NCBI RefSeq assembly: GCF_013364235.1
Contig: NZ_CP054919.1
Span: forward strand, 6,551,058-6,615,057
Source of the DNA: Kitasatospora sp. NA04385
GTDB lineage: Bacteria; Actinomycetota; Actinomycetes; Streptomycetales; Streptomycetaceae
DNA length: 64,000 nucleotides
Direction of reading: 5' to 3'
Under the pieces are notes generated by a model that worked only from the letters and a program-made list of their open reading frames with translations, had not been told where the DNA came from and searched no databases. Shown here one piece after another: positions 1 through 8,417 of the stretch. The translations under genes were made by a program, and so were the position numbers. Every line of letters begins with the position of its first letter. Within the stretch, counting starts at the first letter, position 1.

Positions 1-1
1 C

Positions 2-70
2 AAGATGCCGCGGGCCACCGGCAAGGACACCACCGGCAAGGACACCCCCGGCCAGGGGCGCCACCGGTGA
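2..70 (+). CDS. C-terminal end of an unidentified protein (partial)
   Basis: Only the last 22 codons are in the window, ending KDTPGQGRHR and a TGA at 68-70. The tail is basic and hydrophilic and carries a short duplicated stretch (TGKDT twice). The frame is supported by a strong hairpin right after the stop. The protein family cannot be told from this fragment. Confidence 0.5.
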   Translation, partial: KMPRATGKDTTGKDTPGQGRHR

Positions 71-76
71 CCCCGT

Positions 77-112
77 CCGGCGGGGCCCGGCCGTAGCGCC
101 GGGCCCCGCCGG
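77..112 (+). terminator. Strong GC hairpin after the first gene
   Basis: A 15-bp perfect stem (77-91 with 98-112, arm CCGGCGGGGCCCGGC) with a 6-nt loop starts 7 bases after the TGA. It has no T-run, which is usual for actinomycete terminators. It separates the upstream gene from the small membrane protein at 148. Confidence 0.7.
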
Positions 113-147
113 CGGCGGACGGAACGGACCGAGGGAGGACGAACGAC

Positions 148-315
148 ATGGCGTGGCTGCTGGTCATCCTGCTGGTCGCCGTGGTGTGCGGCTTCGTCGG
201 CGTGCTGGTGAAGGGCCTGCTGTGGCTGCTGGTCATCGGCGCGGTGCTGTTCGTCGGCGCCCTGCTGGTGACCGGCGCCCGGATGGGCCGCCGCAGGCAC
301 TCCGCCCCACGCTGA
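148..315 (+). CDS. Small hydrophobic membrane protein (55 aa)
   Basis: The ATG follows a good ribosome binding site (GAGGGAGG at 131-138). The 55-residue product is almost all Val, Leu, Ala and Gly up to residue 42, enough for one or two membrane helices, and then ends in a basic tail (ARMGRRRHSAPR) that should face the cytoplasm by the positive-inside rule. Short hydrophobic proteins of this kind are common in Streptomyces and have no assigned function. It stands alone between two hairpins, so it is probably a single-gene transcript. Length and composition make it a likely real gene although too short for many gene callers. Confidence 0.7.
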   Translation: MAWLLVILLVAVVCGFVGVLVKGLLWLLVIGAVLFVGALLVTGARMGRRRHSAPR

Positions 316-340
316 CCGGGACCCGTCCGGCCCGGTACGG

Positions 341-379
341 CGCGTCCTGCCCGCGGCGCGGTCGCGCGGGCAGGACGCG
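341..379. terminator. Bidirectional terminator hairpin
   Basis: A 15-bp perfect stem (341-355 with 365-379, arm core GCGTCCTGCCCGCG) and a 9-nt loop sit between the small membrane protein ending at 315 and the convergent gene ending at 400. The symmetric GC stem can serve both strands. Confidence 0.75.
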
Positions 380-399
380 GTGGGCGAAGGGATGCGGGG

Positions 400-2160
400 T
401 CAGGACGCCGGGCAGGCGTCGGCGGTGGTGAGCAGCGCCGCGCTGCTCTGGGCGATGGTCAGCCGCGTCCCGGTGAGCAGGGTCAGCGAGAGCGCGGTGA
501 CGCGGACGCCCTTGCCCCCGGCCAGCGGCGTCCGCTGGTTGACGACCAGCGAGCCGACCAGCGGGAGGGCGATGGTGGTGTTCGGCGCCGCGTCGGCGGA
601 GACGGCCACCCCGGCGACCCGCAGGTTGACCAGGGTGGTCGCGCCGCCGGTGTCGACCGCGCCCGGCCCGTCGGCGGTGAGCGGCTGCCGGGCCCGGGCC
701 GAGGTGCCGACCAGGTCGGCGGTGATCAGGCCGCCGAGCAGGTTGATCCCGGTGACCTGGGCGTGGGCCGAGGCGGTGCGGGTGCCGTCGGTGTCGACGG
801 TGCCGGAGGCGTCGGTGGTGAGGACGCCGAGGGTGCCGACGGCGCCGAGCCCGGCGTCGAGGACGGCGTGGTCGTCCTCGCCCGGCAGCGGGGTGCAGGA
901 GTGGGCGGAGGCGGGCAGCGGGCCGATGCCGCCCAGCGGGGTGGTGAGCCGCACGCCGTGCGCCCGGGCGTCGAAGACGGGCGCGGTGAAGGTCACCGAG
1001 GTGCAGCCGGGCGGGTCGAGGCCGATCCGGGCGGTGACGTCCGCCGTGCACACCCGGTAGGTGCCGCCGGTGAGCGAGGTGAGCCGGACGGTGGCGGTGC
1101 AGGACGGCTGTCCGGCGGCCAGGTCGCCGTGCACGGTCACGGTGCCCGGCCCGGGGTCCGCGACGGCCGTGCCGGAGCCGCAGTCGGTGGTGGCGCTGCC
1201 GGGGTCGAGGACCAGCCCGGCGGGGAGCCGACCGGTGAACGACCAGCCCTGCTTGGCGGCCAGCTCGGCGGTGTTGGTGACGGTGAAGGTCAGCGTGGCG
1301 GGCGCGCCCACCGGCAGCTGGGCGGGGGAGAAGGCCTGGTCGAGCTGCGGGGTGGCGTCCAGCAGCCGGATGTTGTCGATCGCACCGTCGTTGCCGCCGC
1401 CGCTGGCCTGCTCGTTGACCAGCCGGATGCCGGCCGAATCACCGCTGAACAGCACCGAGCCGTTGCTGGTGTAGGTGCCCACCGAGGTGCCGCCGATGAC
1501 CCGCCCCGGGTCCTGGCAGGGGTCGATGGGGGAGCTGAACGCGGCCCGCGGGGTGGCGCCGTCCAGCAGGTAGAAGGCGAGCAGCGGGTGGCTGGCGAAG
1601 CAGTTCTGGGCGGCCGCGTCCACCGAGAAGGTCAGGAAGCGGTTCTCCGCGCTCAGCGGGACCGGCCGCACCGTCTCCAGCTCGGTGCGCCCGGCGCCCG
1701 GGTCGGCCGAGGTGTAGGCGGTCAGCGAGTGGTTGGTGGTGGCGTCACCGCCCGCCCAGCTGCCCAGTGCGGCGGCCATCTGCTTGTTGGCGGCCCAGTA
1801 GCTGCCGCAGTAGACGCCGGGCGGCGGGGCGGCCGGGCCCTGCGCGGAGACGATCAGGCCGTTGCAGGCGGTCAGCCAGGCCGGGTCGGCGGTGTACTGC
1901 TCGGCGGTCGGCGCGGCGCCGGTGTAGTCGGTCAGCGTCGTGACGGCCGCGCCCTGGCCGTTCTCGAAGTCCTCGGTGAACACGGTGACCGGCGCGCTCG
2001 GCGTGCCGGGGTTCCCGGGCGCGTTCGCCGCCGCCGGGCCGATCGCGGCCAGCGATCCGGCGGCCAGCGCGGCGACTCCCAGCAGGGCGCTCGCCGCCCG
2101 GCCCCGCCACCGTCCGCCGGCCGCCCCCGCCCGGTCTCCCCTCGGTCCGTGACCCCTCAT
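400..2160 (-). CDS. Secreted choice-of-anchor-P-like surface protein
   Basis: Encodes 586 residues from an ATG at 2160. The N-terminus is a signal peptide: a basic Arg-rich start, a hydrophobic core (ALLGVAALAAGSLAAI) and an AAANA cleavage region near residue 50. The middle holds a DUF11-like segment (LTFTVTNTAELAAKQGWSFT, about residues 290-400) typical of surface or adhesin-like proteins. The last 200 residues, with the GVRLTTPLGGIGPLP start and a LNLLGG-like core, resemble the choice-of-anchor P region of actinobacterial exported proteins. Paired Cys residues suggest disulfides outside the cell. The start was chosen because the reading frame upstream to 2955 has no secretion logic and overlaps another gene. 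Function unknown; probably cell-surface associated. Confidence 0.75.
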   Translation of the reverse strand: MRGHGPRGDRAGAAGGRWRGRAASALLGVAALAAGSLAAIGPAAANAPGNPGTPSAPVTVFTEDFENGQGAAVTTLTDYTGAAPTAEQYTADPAWLTACNGLIVSAQGPAAPPPGVYCGSYWAANKQMAAALGSWAGGDATTNHSLTAYTSADPGAGRTELETVRPVPLSAENRFLTFSVDAAAQNCFASHPLLAFYLLDGATPRAAFSSPIDPCQDPGRVIGGTSVGTYTSNGSVLFSGDSAGIRLVNEQASGGGNDGAIDNIRLLDATPQLDQAFSPAQLPVGAPATLTFTVTNTAELAAKQGWSFTGRLPAGLVLDPGSATTDCGSGTAVADPGPGTVTVHGDLAAGQPSCTATVRLTSLTGGTYRVCTADVTARIGLDPPGCTSVTFTAPVFDARAHGVRLTTPLGGIGPLPASAHSCTPLPGEDDHAVLDAGLGAVGTLGVLTTDASGTVDTDGTRTASAHAQVTGINLLGGLITADLVGTSARARQPLTADGPGAVDTGGATTLVNLRVAGVAVSADAAPNTTIALPLVGSLVVNQRTPLAGGKGVRVTALSLTLLTGTRLTIAQSSAALLTTADACPAS

Positions 2161-2339
2161 CCCGTACCCCTTTCGTGCCGCCCGGCCGCTCGCCCCGGCC
2201 GCACCGGGACGACGCGACGGGCGTCCACGGCCACTGTCCCGGCCGGGGGGCCTTCCGCACACGGGCGTACGGCGCCGCGACCGGTGCGGGTGCGCGCACG
2301 CGCGCCGTGCGATCCGGTGCGTGCCGCCACGCGCCCGGG

Positions 2340-2981
2340 CTAGCGCAGCACCGGGCGGCCCGCCGCGAGGCGGTCGTACAGGCGGTCGCCGTGGACGCCC
2401 GGGGCGTCGAAGCAGCTGTCCTCCTCCTGCTCGCCGTCGGCGAGCAGCACCTCGGGGACGAGGACCTCGGCGGCGGGCGGGGCGGCCACCTCGCGGTCCA
2501 GCTCGGCCAGGGCGTACGGCCGGGCGAGCACCGGGCCGGTCAGGGCGCCGCCGACCAGGTCGGGGAAGAACCCGGCGGAGAGGACGGTCACCCCGGCGGC
2601 CAGGTCGCCGCCGATCATCACCAGCTTGTCGGTCATGTGGCCGACGAACGCGCCGACCCGGACGTGGCCGCGCACCAGCAGCTTGGCGTCGCCCTCCAGG
2701 TGCACGGCGGCCGCGGTCAGGTCGCCGAGGACGACCAGCGCCGGGCAGCCGTCGTCCGCGTTGAGCACCGCGCCCGCCACCGTCAGGTCGCCGTCGACGA
2801 CCAGGCCGGTGCCCTCCAGGTCCAGGGCGTCCAGGTCGAGCGGCCCGGGCACGGACAGCGCGCCGGAGTGGACGTCGTACGTCTCCTCGTAGAGGTTCCG
2901 GTAGCTGGAGACGGGCAGAGCGCGGGCGTCGAAGAGTGCGACGCATGCGTCCCAACTCGTGGGCGCGGTAGTGATGTTCAT
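2340..2981 (-). CDS. Uncharacterised beta-solenoid (bactofilin-like) protein
   Basis: 213 residues from an ATG at 2981. Residues 40-140 are a run of short hydrophobic strands separated by Gly/Asp turns (LVVDGDLTVAG, LVVLGDLTAAAV, LLVRGHVRVGAF, LVMIGGDLAAG), the pattern expected of a right-handed beta-helix such as in bactofilins and polymer-forming proteins. The C-terminal third is acidic and ends DRLYDRLAAGRPVLR. There is no signal peptide or membrane helix, so it should be cytoplasmic. It follows the clp gene on the same strand, but a hairpin lies between them. No catalytic motif is visible and I assign no function. Confidence 0.65.
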   Translation of the reverse strand: MNITTAPTSWDACVALFDARALPVSSYRNLYEETYDVHSGALSVPGPLDLDALDLEGTGLVVDGDLTVAGAVLNADDGCPALVVLGDLTAAAVHLEGDAKLLVRGHVRVGAFVGHMTDKLVMIGGDLAAGVTVLSAGFFPDLVGGALTGPVLARPYALAELDREVAAPPAAEVLVPEVLLADGEQEEDSCFDAPGVHGDRLYDRLAAGRPVLR

Positions 2982-3018
2982 GGCCGGGAGTCTGCCGGGC
3001 GGCACTGTCGGCGGACGC

Positions 3019-3058
3019 GCCGGAGCCCCCGTCGGGGGTGGTCGGCGGGGGCTCCGGC
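3019..3058 (-). terminator. Terminator of the clp gene
   Basis: A 13-bp perfect stem (3019-3031 with 3046-3058, arm GCCGGAGCCCCCG) with a 14-nt loop lies 9 bases past the stop of the minus-strand clp gene. Confidence 0.7.
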
Positions 3059-3067
3059 GGGGTGGGG

Positions 3068-5557
3068 TCAGGAGGGGTCGGGGCGGCCGATCGAGCAGAT
3101 GAGTTCGCCGTCCTCCGCGTCGGCGACGATGGTGTCGCCGGGGCGCAGGTCGCCGCCGAGCAGCAGGGTGGCGAGGCGGTTGTCCAGCTGGGTCTGGATG
3201 GTGCGGCGCAGCGGGCGGGCGCCGAACTCGGGCTGGTGGCCCCGGTCGACCAGCCACTGCCTGGCGGCGGCGGTCACCTCCAGCTCCATCCCCTGGGCCC
3301 TGACCCGGCGTTCGGAGTTGGCGAGCATCAGGTCGACGATCCGCATCAGGTCCTCGGCGTCCAGCGCGTCGAAGACGATGATGTCGTCGATCCGGTTGAG
3401 GAACTCGGGCAGGAACCGCCCGCGCAGCTCCTCCATCAGCCGGTCGCGGATCTCCTCGGTCTCGCCCTTGTGGGCCAGGATCAGCTGCGAGCCGATGTTG
3501 GAGGTCATGATGACCACGGTGTTGCGGAAGTCGACGGTGCGCCCCTGGGCGTCGGTCAGCCGCCCGTCGTCGAGGACCTGGAGCAGCGCGTTGAAGACGT
3601 CCGGGTGGGCCTTCTCGACCTCGTCGAACAGCAGCACGCTGTACGGGCGGCGGCGCACCGCCTCGGTGAGCTGCCCGGCCTCGTCGTAGCCGACGTACCC
3701 GGGCGGGGCGCCGACCAGGCGGGAGACGGTGTGCTTCTCCTGGAACTCGCTCATGTCGAAGCGGACCAGCCGGTCCTCGTCGCCGAAGATCAGCTCGGCC
3801 AGGGCCTTGGCGAGTTCGGTCTTGCCGACGCCGGTCGGGCCGAGGAACAGGAAGGAGCCGACCGGGCGGTTCGGGTCGGCCATGCCGGCCCGGCTGCGGC
3901 GCACCGCCTCGGAGACCGCGACCACCGCCTTGTCCTGGCCGATCACCCGGGCGTGCAGCTCGTCCTCCAGCTTGAGCAGCCGGGCCTTCTCGTCCTCGGT
4001 GAGCTGGGAGACCGGGATGCCGGTCTGCCGGGAGAGCACGTCGGCGATGTCGTCGACGGTCACCGAGACCACGCCCTCGCGGCGCTCCTCGATCTCGGCG
4101 GTCTGCGCCTCCAGGTCGGCGATCCGGGACTTCAGCTCGGAGGCCCGGGAGAAGTCCTCGGCGGCCACCGCCTCGTCCTTCTCGCGGCGCAGCTTGGCCA
4201 GCTCGTCCTCGCGGCCGATCACCTCGGTGGAGCGGCCCAGGCCGCGCAGCCGGACCCGCGCGCCGGCCTGGTCGACCAGGTCGATGGCCTTGTCGGGCAG
4301 GAAGCGGTCGGAGACGTACCGGTCGGAGAGGTCGGCGGCGGCGCGCAGCGCCTCGTCGGTGAAGCGGACCTGGTGGTGCGCCTCGTAGGAGTCGCGCAGG
4401 CCCTCCAGGATCTGCACGGTCTCCTCGACCGAGGGCTCGGGGATCAGCACCGGCTGGAAGCGGCGCTCCAGCGCGGGGTCCTTCTCGATGTGCTTGCGGT
4501 ACTCGTCGATGGTGGTGGCGCCGATGACGTGCAGCTCGCCGCGGGCCAGCGCGGGCTTGAGCATGTTGCCGGCGTCCATCGCGCCCTCGCCGCCGGCGCC
4601 CGCGCCGACCACGGTGTGCAGCTCGTCGATGAACAGGACGGTCGAGTCGGCGGCCTCGCGGACCTCGTCGATGACGTTCTTCAGCCGCTCCTCGAACTCG
4701 CCCCGGTACTTGGAGCCGGCCACCAGCCCGGACAGGTCGAGCGAGACCACCCGCCGGTCCTTCAGGGTGGAGGGCACGTCGCCGGAGACGATCCGCTGGG
4801 CCAGGCCCTCCACGATGGCGGTCTTGCCGACGCCGGGCTCGCCGATCAGCACCGGGTTGTTCTTGGAGCGGCGGGAGAGGATCTCGACGGTCTGCTCGAT
4901 CTCCTCGGCCCGGCCGACCACCGGGTCCAGCCGGCCCAGCTTGGCGTCCTCGGTGAGGTCGCGGCCGTACTCGTCCAGGGTCGGCGTCCTGCTCTCGGCC
5001 TTCGCGGGCGCCCGCTCGCCCCGGGCGGCGGCCTCGGCGCCGCTGCGCAGCCGGGAGGCGTCGGCGCCCTGGGCACCGAGCAGGCGGCCGGCCGCCGAGT
5101 CGGGGTCGTCCAGCAGGGCGGCCAGCACGTGCTCGGGGCCGATGTAGGAGACGCCGGCGGCCTGCGAGCGGGCGTGCGCGCCGATCAGGACGCGCTTGGC
5201 GGCCGGGGTGAGGCCCGGGTCCACGGACGGGTCGGCCGCGCCGGCCGGCAGGCTGCGCTCCAGGGCGGCGGCCAGCTGGTCCGGGTCGGCGCCGGCCTGG
5301 GCCAGCAGGCTCCGGGACGGCTCGACCCGGGTGGCGGCCCACAGCAGGTGCGGGGTGTCCAGGTCGGCGCTGCCGTCCTCCTGGGCGCGCAGCTCGGCGC
5401 GGGCGATCAGGTCGCGGGCGGACTCGGTCAGCAGCCGCCCGATCGGGACGCGCTGCACGGCCGGCGGGGAGGCGGCCGGATTGAGGCCGAAGAAGCGGTT
5501 GAGCAGTTCGGAGAAGGCGTCGTCGGAGCCGAAAGAGCCGAAGCCGGGCACGGTCAT
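3068..5557 (-). CDS. Clp/Hsp100 AAA+ unfoldase, ClpC-like but without a ClpP loop
   Basis: 829 residues. An N-terminal Clp-N repeat region (about 30-170) is followed by AAA+ domain 1 with Walker A GEPGVGKT near 237-244 and Walker B VLFIDE near 307, a short middle domain with a UVR-like motif (EDFSRASELKSRIADLEAQ, near 465-485), then AAA+ domain 2 with Walker A GPTGVGKT near 573 and sensor-2 GARPLRR near 780. Pore loops KYRG and GYVGYD are present. The short UVR-type middle is ClpC-like, but after NIGSQ (near 685) the chain runs straight into EEIRDRLMEELRG, so the [LIVM]-G-[FL] loop that docks ClpP is absent, as in ClpB. It may act as a disaggregase or protease-independent unfoldase. The start follows GGGAG about 10 bases upstream and gives the family's normal N-terminus. 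Confidence 0.9.
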   Translation of the reverse strand: MTVPGFGSFGSDDAFSELLNRFFGLNPAASPPAVQRVPIGRLLTESARDLIARAELRAQEDGSADLDTPHLLWAATRVEPSRSLLAQAGADPDQLAAALERSLPAGAADPSVDPGLTPAAKRVLIGAHARSQAAGVSYIGPEHVLAALLDDPDSAAGRLLGAQGADASRLRSGAEAAARGERAPAKAESRTPTLDEYGRDLTEDAKLGRLDPVVGRAEEIEQTVEILSRRSKNNPVLIGEPGVGKTAIVEGLAQRIVSGDVPSTLKDRRVVSLDLSGLVAGSKYRGEFEERLKNVIDEVREAADSTVLFIDELHTVVGAGAGGEGAMDAGNMLKPALARGELHVIGATTIDEYRKHIEKDPALERRFQPVLIPEPSVEETVQILEGLRDSYEAHHQVRFTDEALRAAADLSDRYVSDRFLPDKAIDLVDQAGARVRLRGLGRSTEVIGREDELAKLRREKDEAVAAEDFSRASELKSRIADLEAQTAEIEERREGVVSVTVDDIADVLSRQTGIPVSQLTEDEKARLLKLEDELHARVIGQDKAVVAVSEAVRRSRAGMADPNRPVGSFLFLGPTGVGKTELAKALAELIFGDEDRLVRFDMSEFQEKHTVSRLVGAPPGYVGYDEAGQLTEAVRRRPYSVLLFDEVEKAHPDVFNALLQVLDDGRLTDAQGRTVDFRNTVVIMTSNIGSQLILAHKGETEEIRDRLMEELRGRFLPEFLNRIDDIIVFDALDAEDLMRIVDLMLANSERRVRAQGMELEVTAAARQWLVDRGHQPEFGARPLRRTIQTQLDNRLATLLLGGDLRPGDTIVADAEDGELICSIGRPDPS

Positions 5558-5744
5558 CGTGAGGGCACTCCCATGGGCGGACGGGCAGCAGTCCCCCCGA
5601 ACTATTCCAAGGCCGGACATACACCGCCCGACGGGGTGATCCGGACAGGTGGCGGGGGCCGCGCCCGGCCGCTTCCCGGTCGGCTTCCGGGAACTTGGGA
5701 CAGGCATTACCCGCCCATGGGACTCTGATGACCAACATGCTCCA

Positions 5745-5779
5745 GCGGGCACCCCGGGCCGACCGCCCGGGGTGCCCGC
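5745..5779. other. Strong hairpin inside a divergent promoter region
   Basis: A 15-bp perfect stem (5745-5759 with 5765-5779, arm GCGGGCACCCCGGGC) and 5-nt loop lies upstream of the deacetylase ribosome binding site and behind the divergent clp start. No plus-strand gene ends here, so it is not an ordinary gene-end terminator. It could be a leader attenuator or the end of a short RNA. Confidence 0.55.
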
Positions 5780-5803
5780 ACGCGCCACGGAGGGGGACAG
5801 GCC

Positions 5804-6736
5804 ATGCCGACCACGGATCGCGCCGCCAGGCGGCGGGGCGTCGACGCGCTGCTGCGCCGCTCCCCGCTCCAGCCCGTCTTCCGGGCCCGCGCCGCCCGCC
5901 GCCTCGCCGTGCTCGCCTACCACGGCGTCGACGACCCGGCCGCCTTCCGCGCCCAGATGGAGCGGCTGGCCCGCACCGCCCGCCCGGTCGGGGTCGACGA
6001 GGTGGCCCGGGCCGCCGAGCACCGCCGCCCGCTGCCCGACCGCAGCGTGCTGGTCACCTTCGACGACGGCGACCGCACCGTGCTCACCGAGGCGCTGCCC
6101 GTCCTGGCCCGGCTCGGCATCCCCGCCGCCGCCTACGTGATCACCGACCTGATCGGCGGCGACCAGCCCTACTGGTGGGCCGAGGCCGCCCACCTGGTCG
6201 CCCACGGCGGCCGCGCCGGAGCGCTGCCCGGCCCCGACCCGGCCGCCGCCGTCCGCCGGCTCAAGGCGCTGCCCGACGCCCAACGGCAGCACGCGCTCGC
6301 CGAGTTGCGCGCCACCGCCGCCCGACCGGCGCCCCGGCAGCGGCAGTTGAGCCGCGACGACCTGCACACCCTGGCCGACGCCGGGCTGGCGATCGGCAAC
6401 CACACCGCCTCCCACCCCTGCCTCGACCGCTGCGAGGACGCCGACCTCGACGCCCAACTCGTCGGCGCGCACGACCGGTTGACCCAGTGGATGGGCAGCC
6501 CGCCGACCAGCTTCGCCTACCCCAACGGCAACTACGACCCGCGCGCCGACCGGGTGCTGCGCACCCTCGGGTACCGTACGGGGTTCCTGTTCGACCACCG
6601 GCACGCCGAACTGGCCCCGGCGCACCGGCTGCGGATCAGCCGGCTGCGGGTCAACTCGCACACCGGGCGGGACCGCTTCGACACCATCCTGTCCGGACTG
6701 CACCCGGCCGTGCACCGGTTGCGCGGCGGGCGCTGA
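5804..6736 (+). CDS. Polysaccharide deacetylase (NodB/CE4 family)
   Basis: 310 residues, preceded by a strong GGAGGGGGACAG ribosome binding site. CE4 deacetylases remove N- or O-acetyl groups from cell-wall or capsule sugars using a metal held by Asp-His-His. The family motifs are visible: YHGVDD near 45, TFDDGD with Asp87-Asp88, the metal pair in NHTASHP (His200 and His204), and FAYPNGNYD near 243. No signal peptide is seen, so it may act on the cytoplasmic side on lipid-linked or nucleotide-linked sugars. It sits 28 bases upstream of an acetyltransferase of the CelD/FemAB type, and the two very likely form an operon that trims and re-acylates a surface glycan. Confidence 0.85.
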   Translation: MPTTDRAARRRGVDALLRRSPLQPVFRARAARRLAVLAYHGVDDPAAFRAQMERLARTARPVGVDEVARAAEHRRPLPDRSVLVTFDDGDRTVLTEALPVLARLGIPAAAYVITDLIGGDQPYWWAEAAHLVAHGGRAGALPGPDPAAAVRRLKALPDAQRQHALAELRATAARPAPRQRQLSRDDLHTLADAGLAIGNHTASHPCLDRCEDADLDAQLVGAHDRLTQWMGSPPTSFAYPNGNYDPRADRVLRTLGYRTGFLFDHRHAELAPAHRLRISRLRVNSHTGRDRFDTILSGLHPAVHRLRGGR

Positions 6737-6764
6737 AAGACACCGGGAAGAGGGTGGGGGAGCA

Positions 6765-7820
6765 GTGCCGGAGATCCACCGCACGTCCGAACTGGACGGC
6801 GAACTCGTGCACGACTGGCGGGAGTTGATCGCCCAGGACGCGGAGGGCTCGTGGTTCGCCGGGCCGGACTGGGTGCTGGCCTGGTGGCGCACCCTGGGCG
6901 CCGGACAGGACGGCGAGATCGCGGTGTGGCGCGGGCCGGACGGCCGGGCCGAGGCGGTGCTGCCGCTCACCGCCACCCGGCTGCGCGCGCACCGCCGGCT
7001 GCCCGTCGAGGTGCCCGCGCTCACCCTGCTCGGCACCGGCCCGGGCGCCGCCGACCACTGCGGGCCCGCCGTCCGCCCGCACCGGCGCGCCGACGTCGCC
7101 GTGTGGCTCGCCGAACGGGCCCGCCGCAGCACCCTGTGGCTGCCCGAACTGGACGCCGCGCACACCGACCTGCTGCCGCCCGGCGCCCGCCCCGTCACCC
7201 GCTCCGCCTGCCCGCGCGCCGACCTGACCGACGGCCCCGACCGGCTCGGCTCCCGGGACTTCCGGGCCGCCAACCGGCGCGCCCACCGCCGGCTCGCCGC
7301 CGCCGGGGTCAGCTTCCACTGGCTGCCGCCCGGCACCGCCACCGGGTCCGATTCCTCCGGCGACCTGCTGGACGACCTGCTGCGGCTGCACCGGCTCCGC
7401 CGGGAGGCCGTGGCGGGCGGGGCGGGCGGGGCCAGCAGCTTCGCCGCCGACCGGCTGCCGCTGCACCGGCTGCTGCTGCGCGGCGCCGCCCCCGGCTGCG
7501 GACCGGCCCTCCAGATCGCCCGGCACCGCGACGAGGTGGTGGGCGTGCTGTACGGCTTCCGCTGGGCCGACCGGTTCGCCTACTACCAGACCGGCTGGGA
7601 CCCGCGCTGGGCCGCCGAGTCGCTGGGCACCGCGCTGGTCGACGCGGCGATCCGCAGCTGCGCCGCCGAGGGCGTGCGGACCTTCGACTTCCTGCGTGGC
7701 CGGGAGCCGTACAAGTACCGGTTCGGCGCGGTGGACCGCACCGACACCGGCTGGCTGCTGCCGCGCGGCCCCGGCGGGGCGCTGCTATCGCTCAAGCACC
7801 GCCTGCGGGCGGCAGGTTGA
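6765..7820 (+). CDS. GNAT/CelD-type acyltransferase (BcsL/FemAB-like)
   Basis: 351 residues from a GTG with a purine-rich GGAAGAGGGTGGGGG in front. It has the layout of cellulose-biosynthesis CelD or FemAB-like acetyltransferases: an N-terminal WF-GPDWVLAWWRTLG motif (30-45), a basic middle (RAANRRAHRRLAAAG), and a C-terminal GNAT fold with LYGFRWADRFAYYQTGWDP and the closing FDFLRGREPYKYRFG (about 305-320). These enzymes acylate sugars during polysaccharide or glycopeptidolipid assembly. It is co-oriented with, and 28 bases behind, the polysaccharide deacetylase, so a shared surface-glycan substrate is likely. The exact acceptor cannot be read from sequence. Confidence 0.8.
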   Translation: MPEIHRTSELDGELVHDWRELIAQDAEGSWFAGPDWVLAWWRTLGAGQDGEIAVWRGPDGRAEAVLPLTATRLRAHRRLPVEVPALTLLGTGPGAADHCGPAVRPHRRADVAVWLAERARRSTLWLPELDAAHTDLLPPGARPVTRSACPRADLTDGPDRLGSRDFRAANRRAHRRLAAAGVSFHWLPPGTATGSDSSGDLLDDLLRLHRLRREAVAGGAGGASSFAADRLPLHRLLLRGAAPGCGPALQIARHRDEVVGVLYGFRWADRFAYYQTGWDPRWAAESLGTALVDAAIRSCAAEGVRTFDFLRGREPYKYRFGAVDRTDTGWLLPRGPGGALLSLKHRLRAAG

Positions 7821-7827
7821 CCGGGCG

Positions 7828-8241
7828 TCAGGCCCGGACGTCGCCGTCCAGGTAGACCCACTCGCCCCGGTGGCGCACGAAGCGGCTGTGCTCGTGCAGC
7901 GCGTCGGCCCGGCCGCCCTCCAGGTAGTGGGCGCGGAACTCGACGGTGCCCTCGGTGTGGAACGGGCCGCCCTCGGCCGAACCCAGGATCTCCAGGCGCT
8001 CCCAGCGCAGCGAGGGGTCGAAGTCGACCGAGGCGGGCCGGGTGTCCGGGTGCCAGGAGCGCAGCAGGTACGGCTCGTCGCGGACCGCGAAGGCGCTGAA
8101 CCGGGAGCGCATCACCTGCTCGGCGCTGCTCGCCGCGGCCTCGCCGCGGTGCAGGCGGCCGCAGCACTCGGCGTACCGGGCGGGGCGGCCGCAGGGGCAG
8201 TCGGTCGGGGCGGCGGGGGCGGGGGTGCGTCGGCGGGCCAT
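7828..8241 (-). CDS. YchJ family protein with SEC-C-like zinc motif
   Basis: 137 residues. The N-terminus carries the metal-binding CPCG...CCGRLHRGEAA pattern of YchJ/UPF0225 proteins (Cys near 14-28), followed by the family's VMRSRFSAFAVRD, SWHP and FRAHY segments. The fold is NTF2-like with a small zinc knuckle. Biochemical role is unknown. Two in-frame ATGs exist (8250 and 8241); the second gives the usual MARRR start, and neither has a clear ribosome binding site. It converges with the acyltransferase with only 7 bases between stops. Confidence 0.8.
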   Translation of the reverse strand: MARRRTPAPAAPTDCPCGRPARYAECCGRLHRGEAAASSAEQVMRSRFSAFAVRDEPYLLRSWHPDTRPASVDFDPSLRWERLEILGSAEGGPFHTEGTVEFRAHYLEGGRADALHEHSRFVRHRGEWVYLDGDVRA

Positions 8242-8417
8242 GCGGTCCATTATCGCGCGGGCCGCACCCCGGCCGGGCGGCGCGGCGGTCGGCTTCCGCC
8301 CGGTCCGTCCCGGCGCGGCGCAGGCATGGGTCCGGGCGTCGCGGGCAGGATGGGCGGGTGCCGCGCCCGGCGCGGCAGCGGAGAGGACGACCGTCGGCGA
8401 GGGCGAAGGGAACCACG

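Noticed and set aside
3038..5728. A very long open frame antisense to the Clp gene (almost 900 codons)
   Set aside because: It mirrors codon positions of a clear AAA+ gene; its product is Gly/Val/Arg/Ala-rich with no domain logic. Long antisense frames are normal at this GC content.
5558..5803. HspR (HAIR) or CtsR operator upstream of the Clp gene
   Set aside because: I looked for CTTGAGT-N7-ACTCAAG and CtsR heptad repeats and saw neither.
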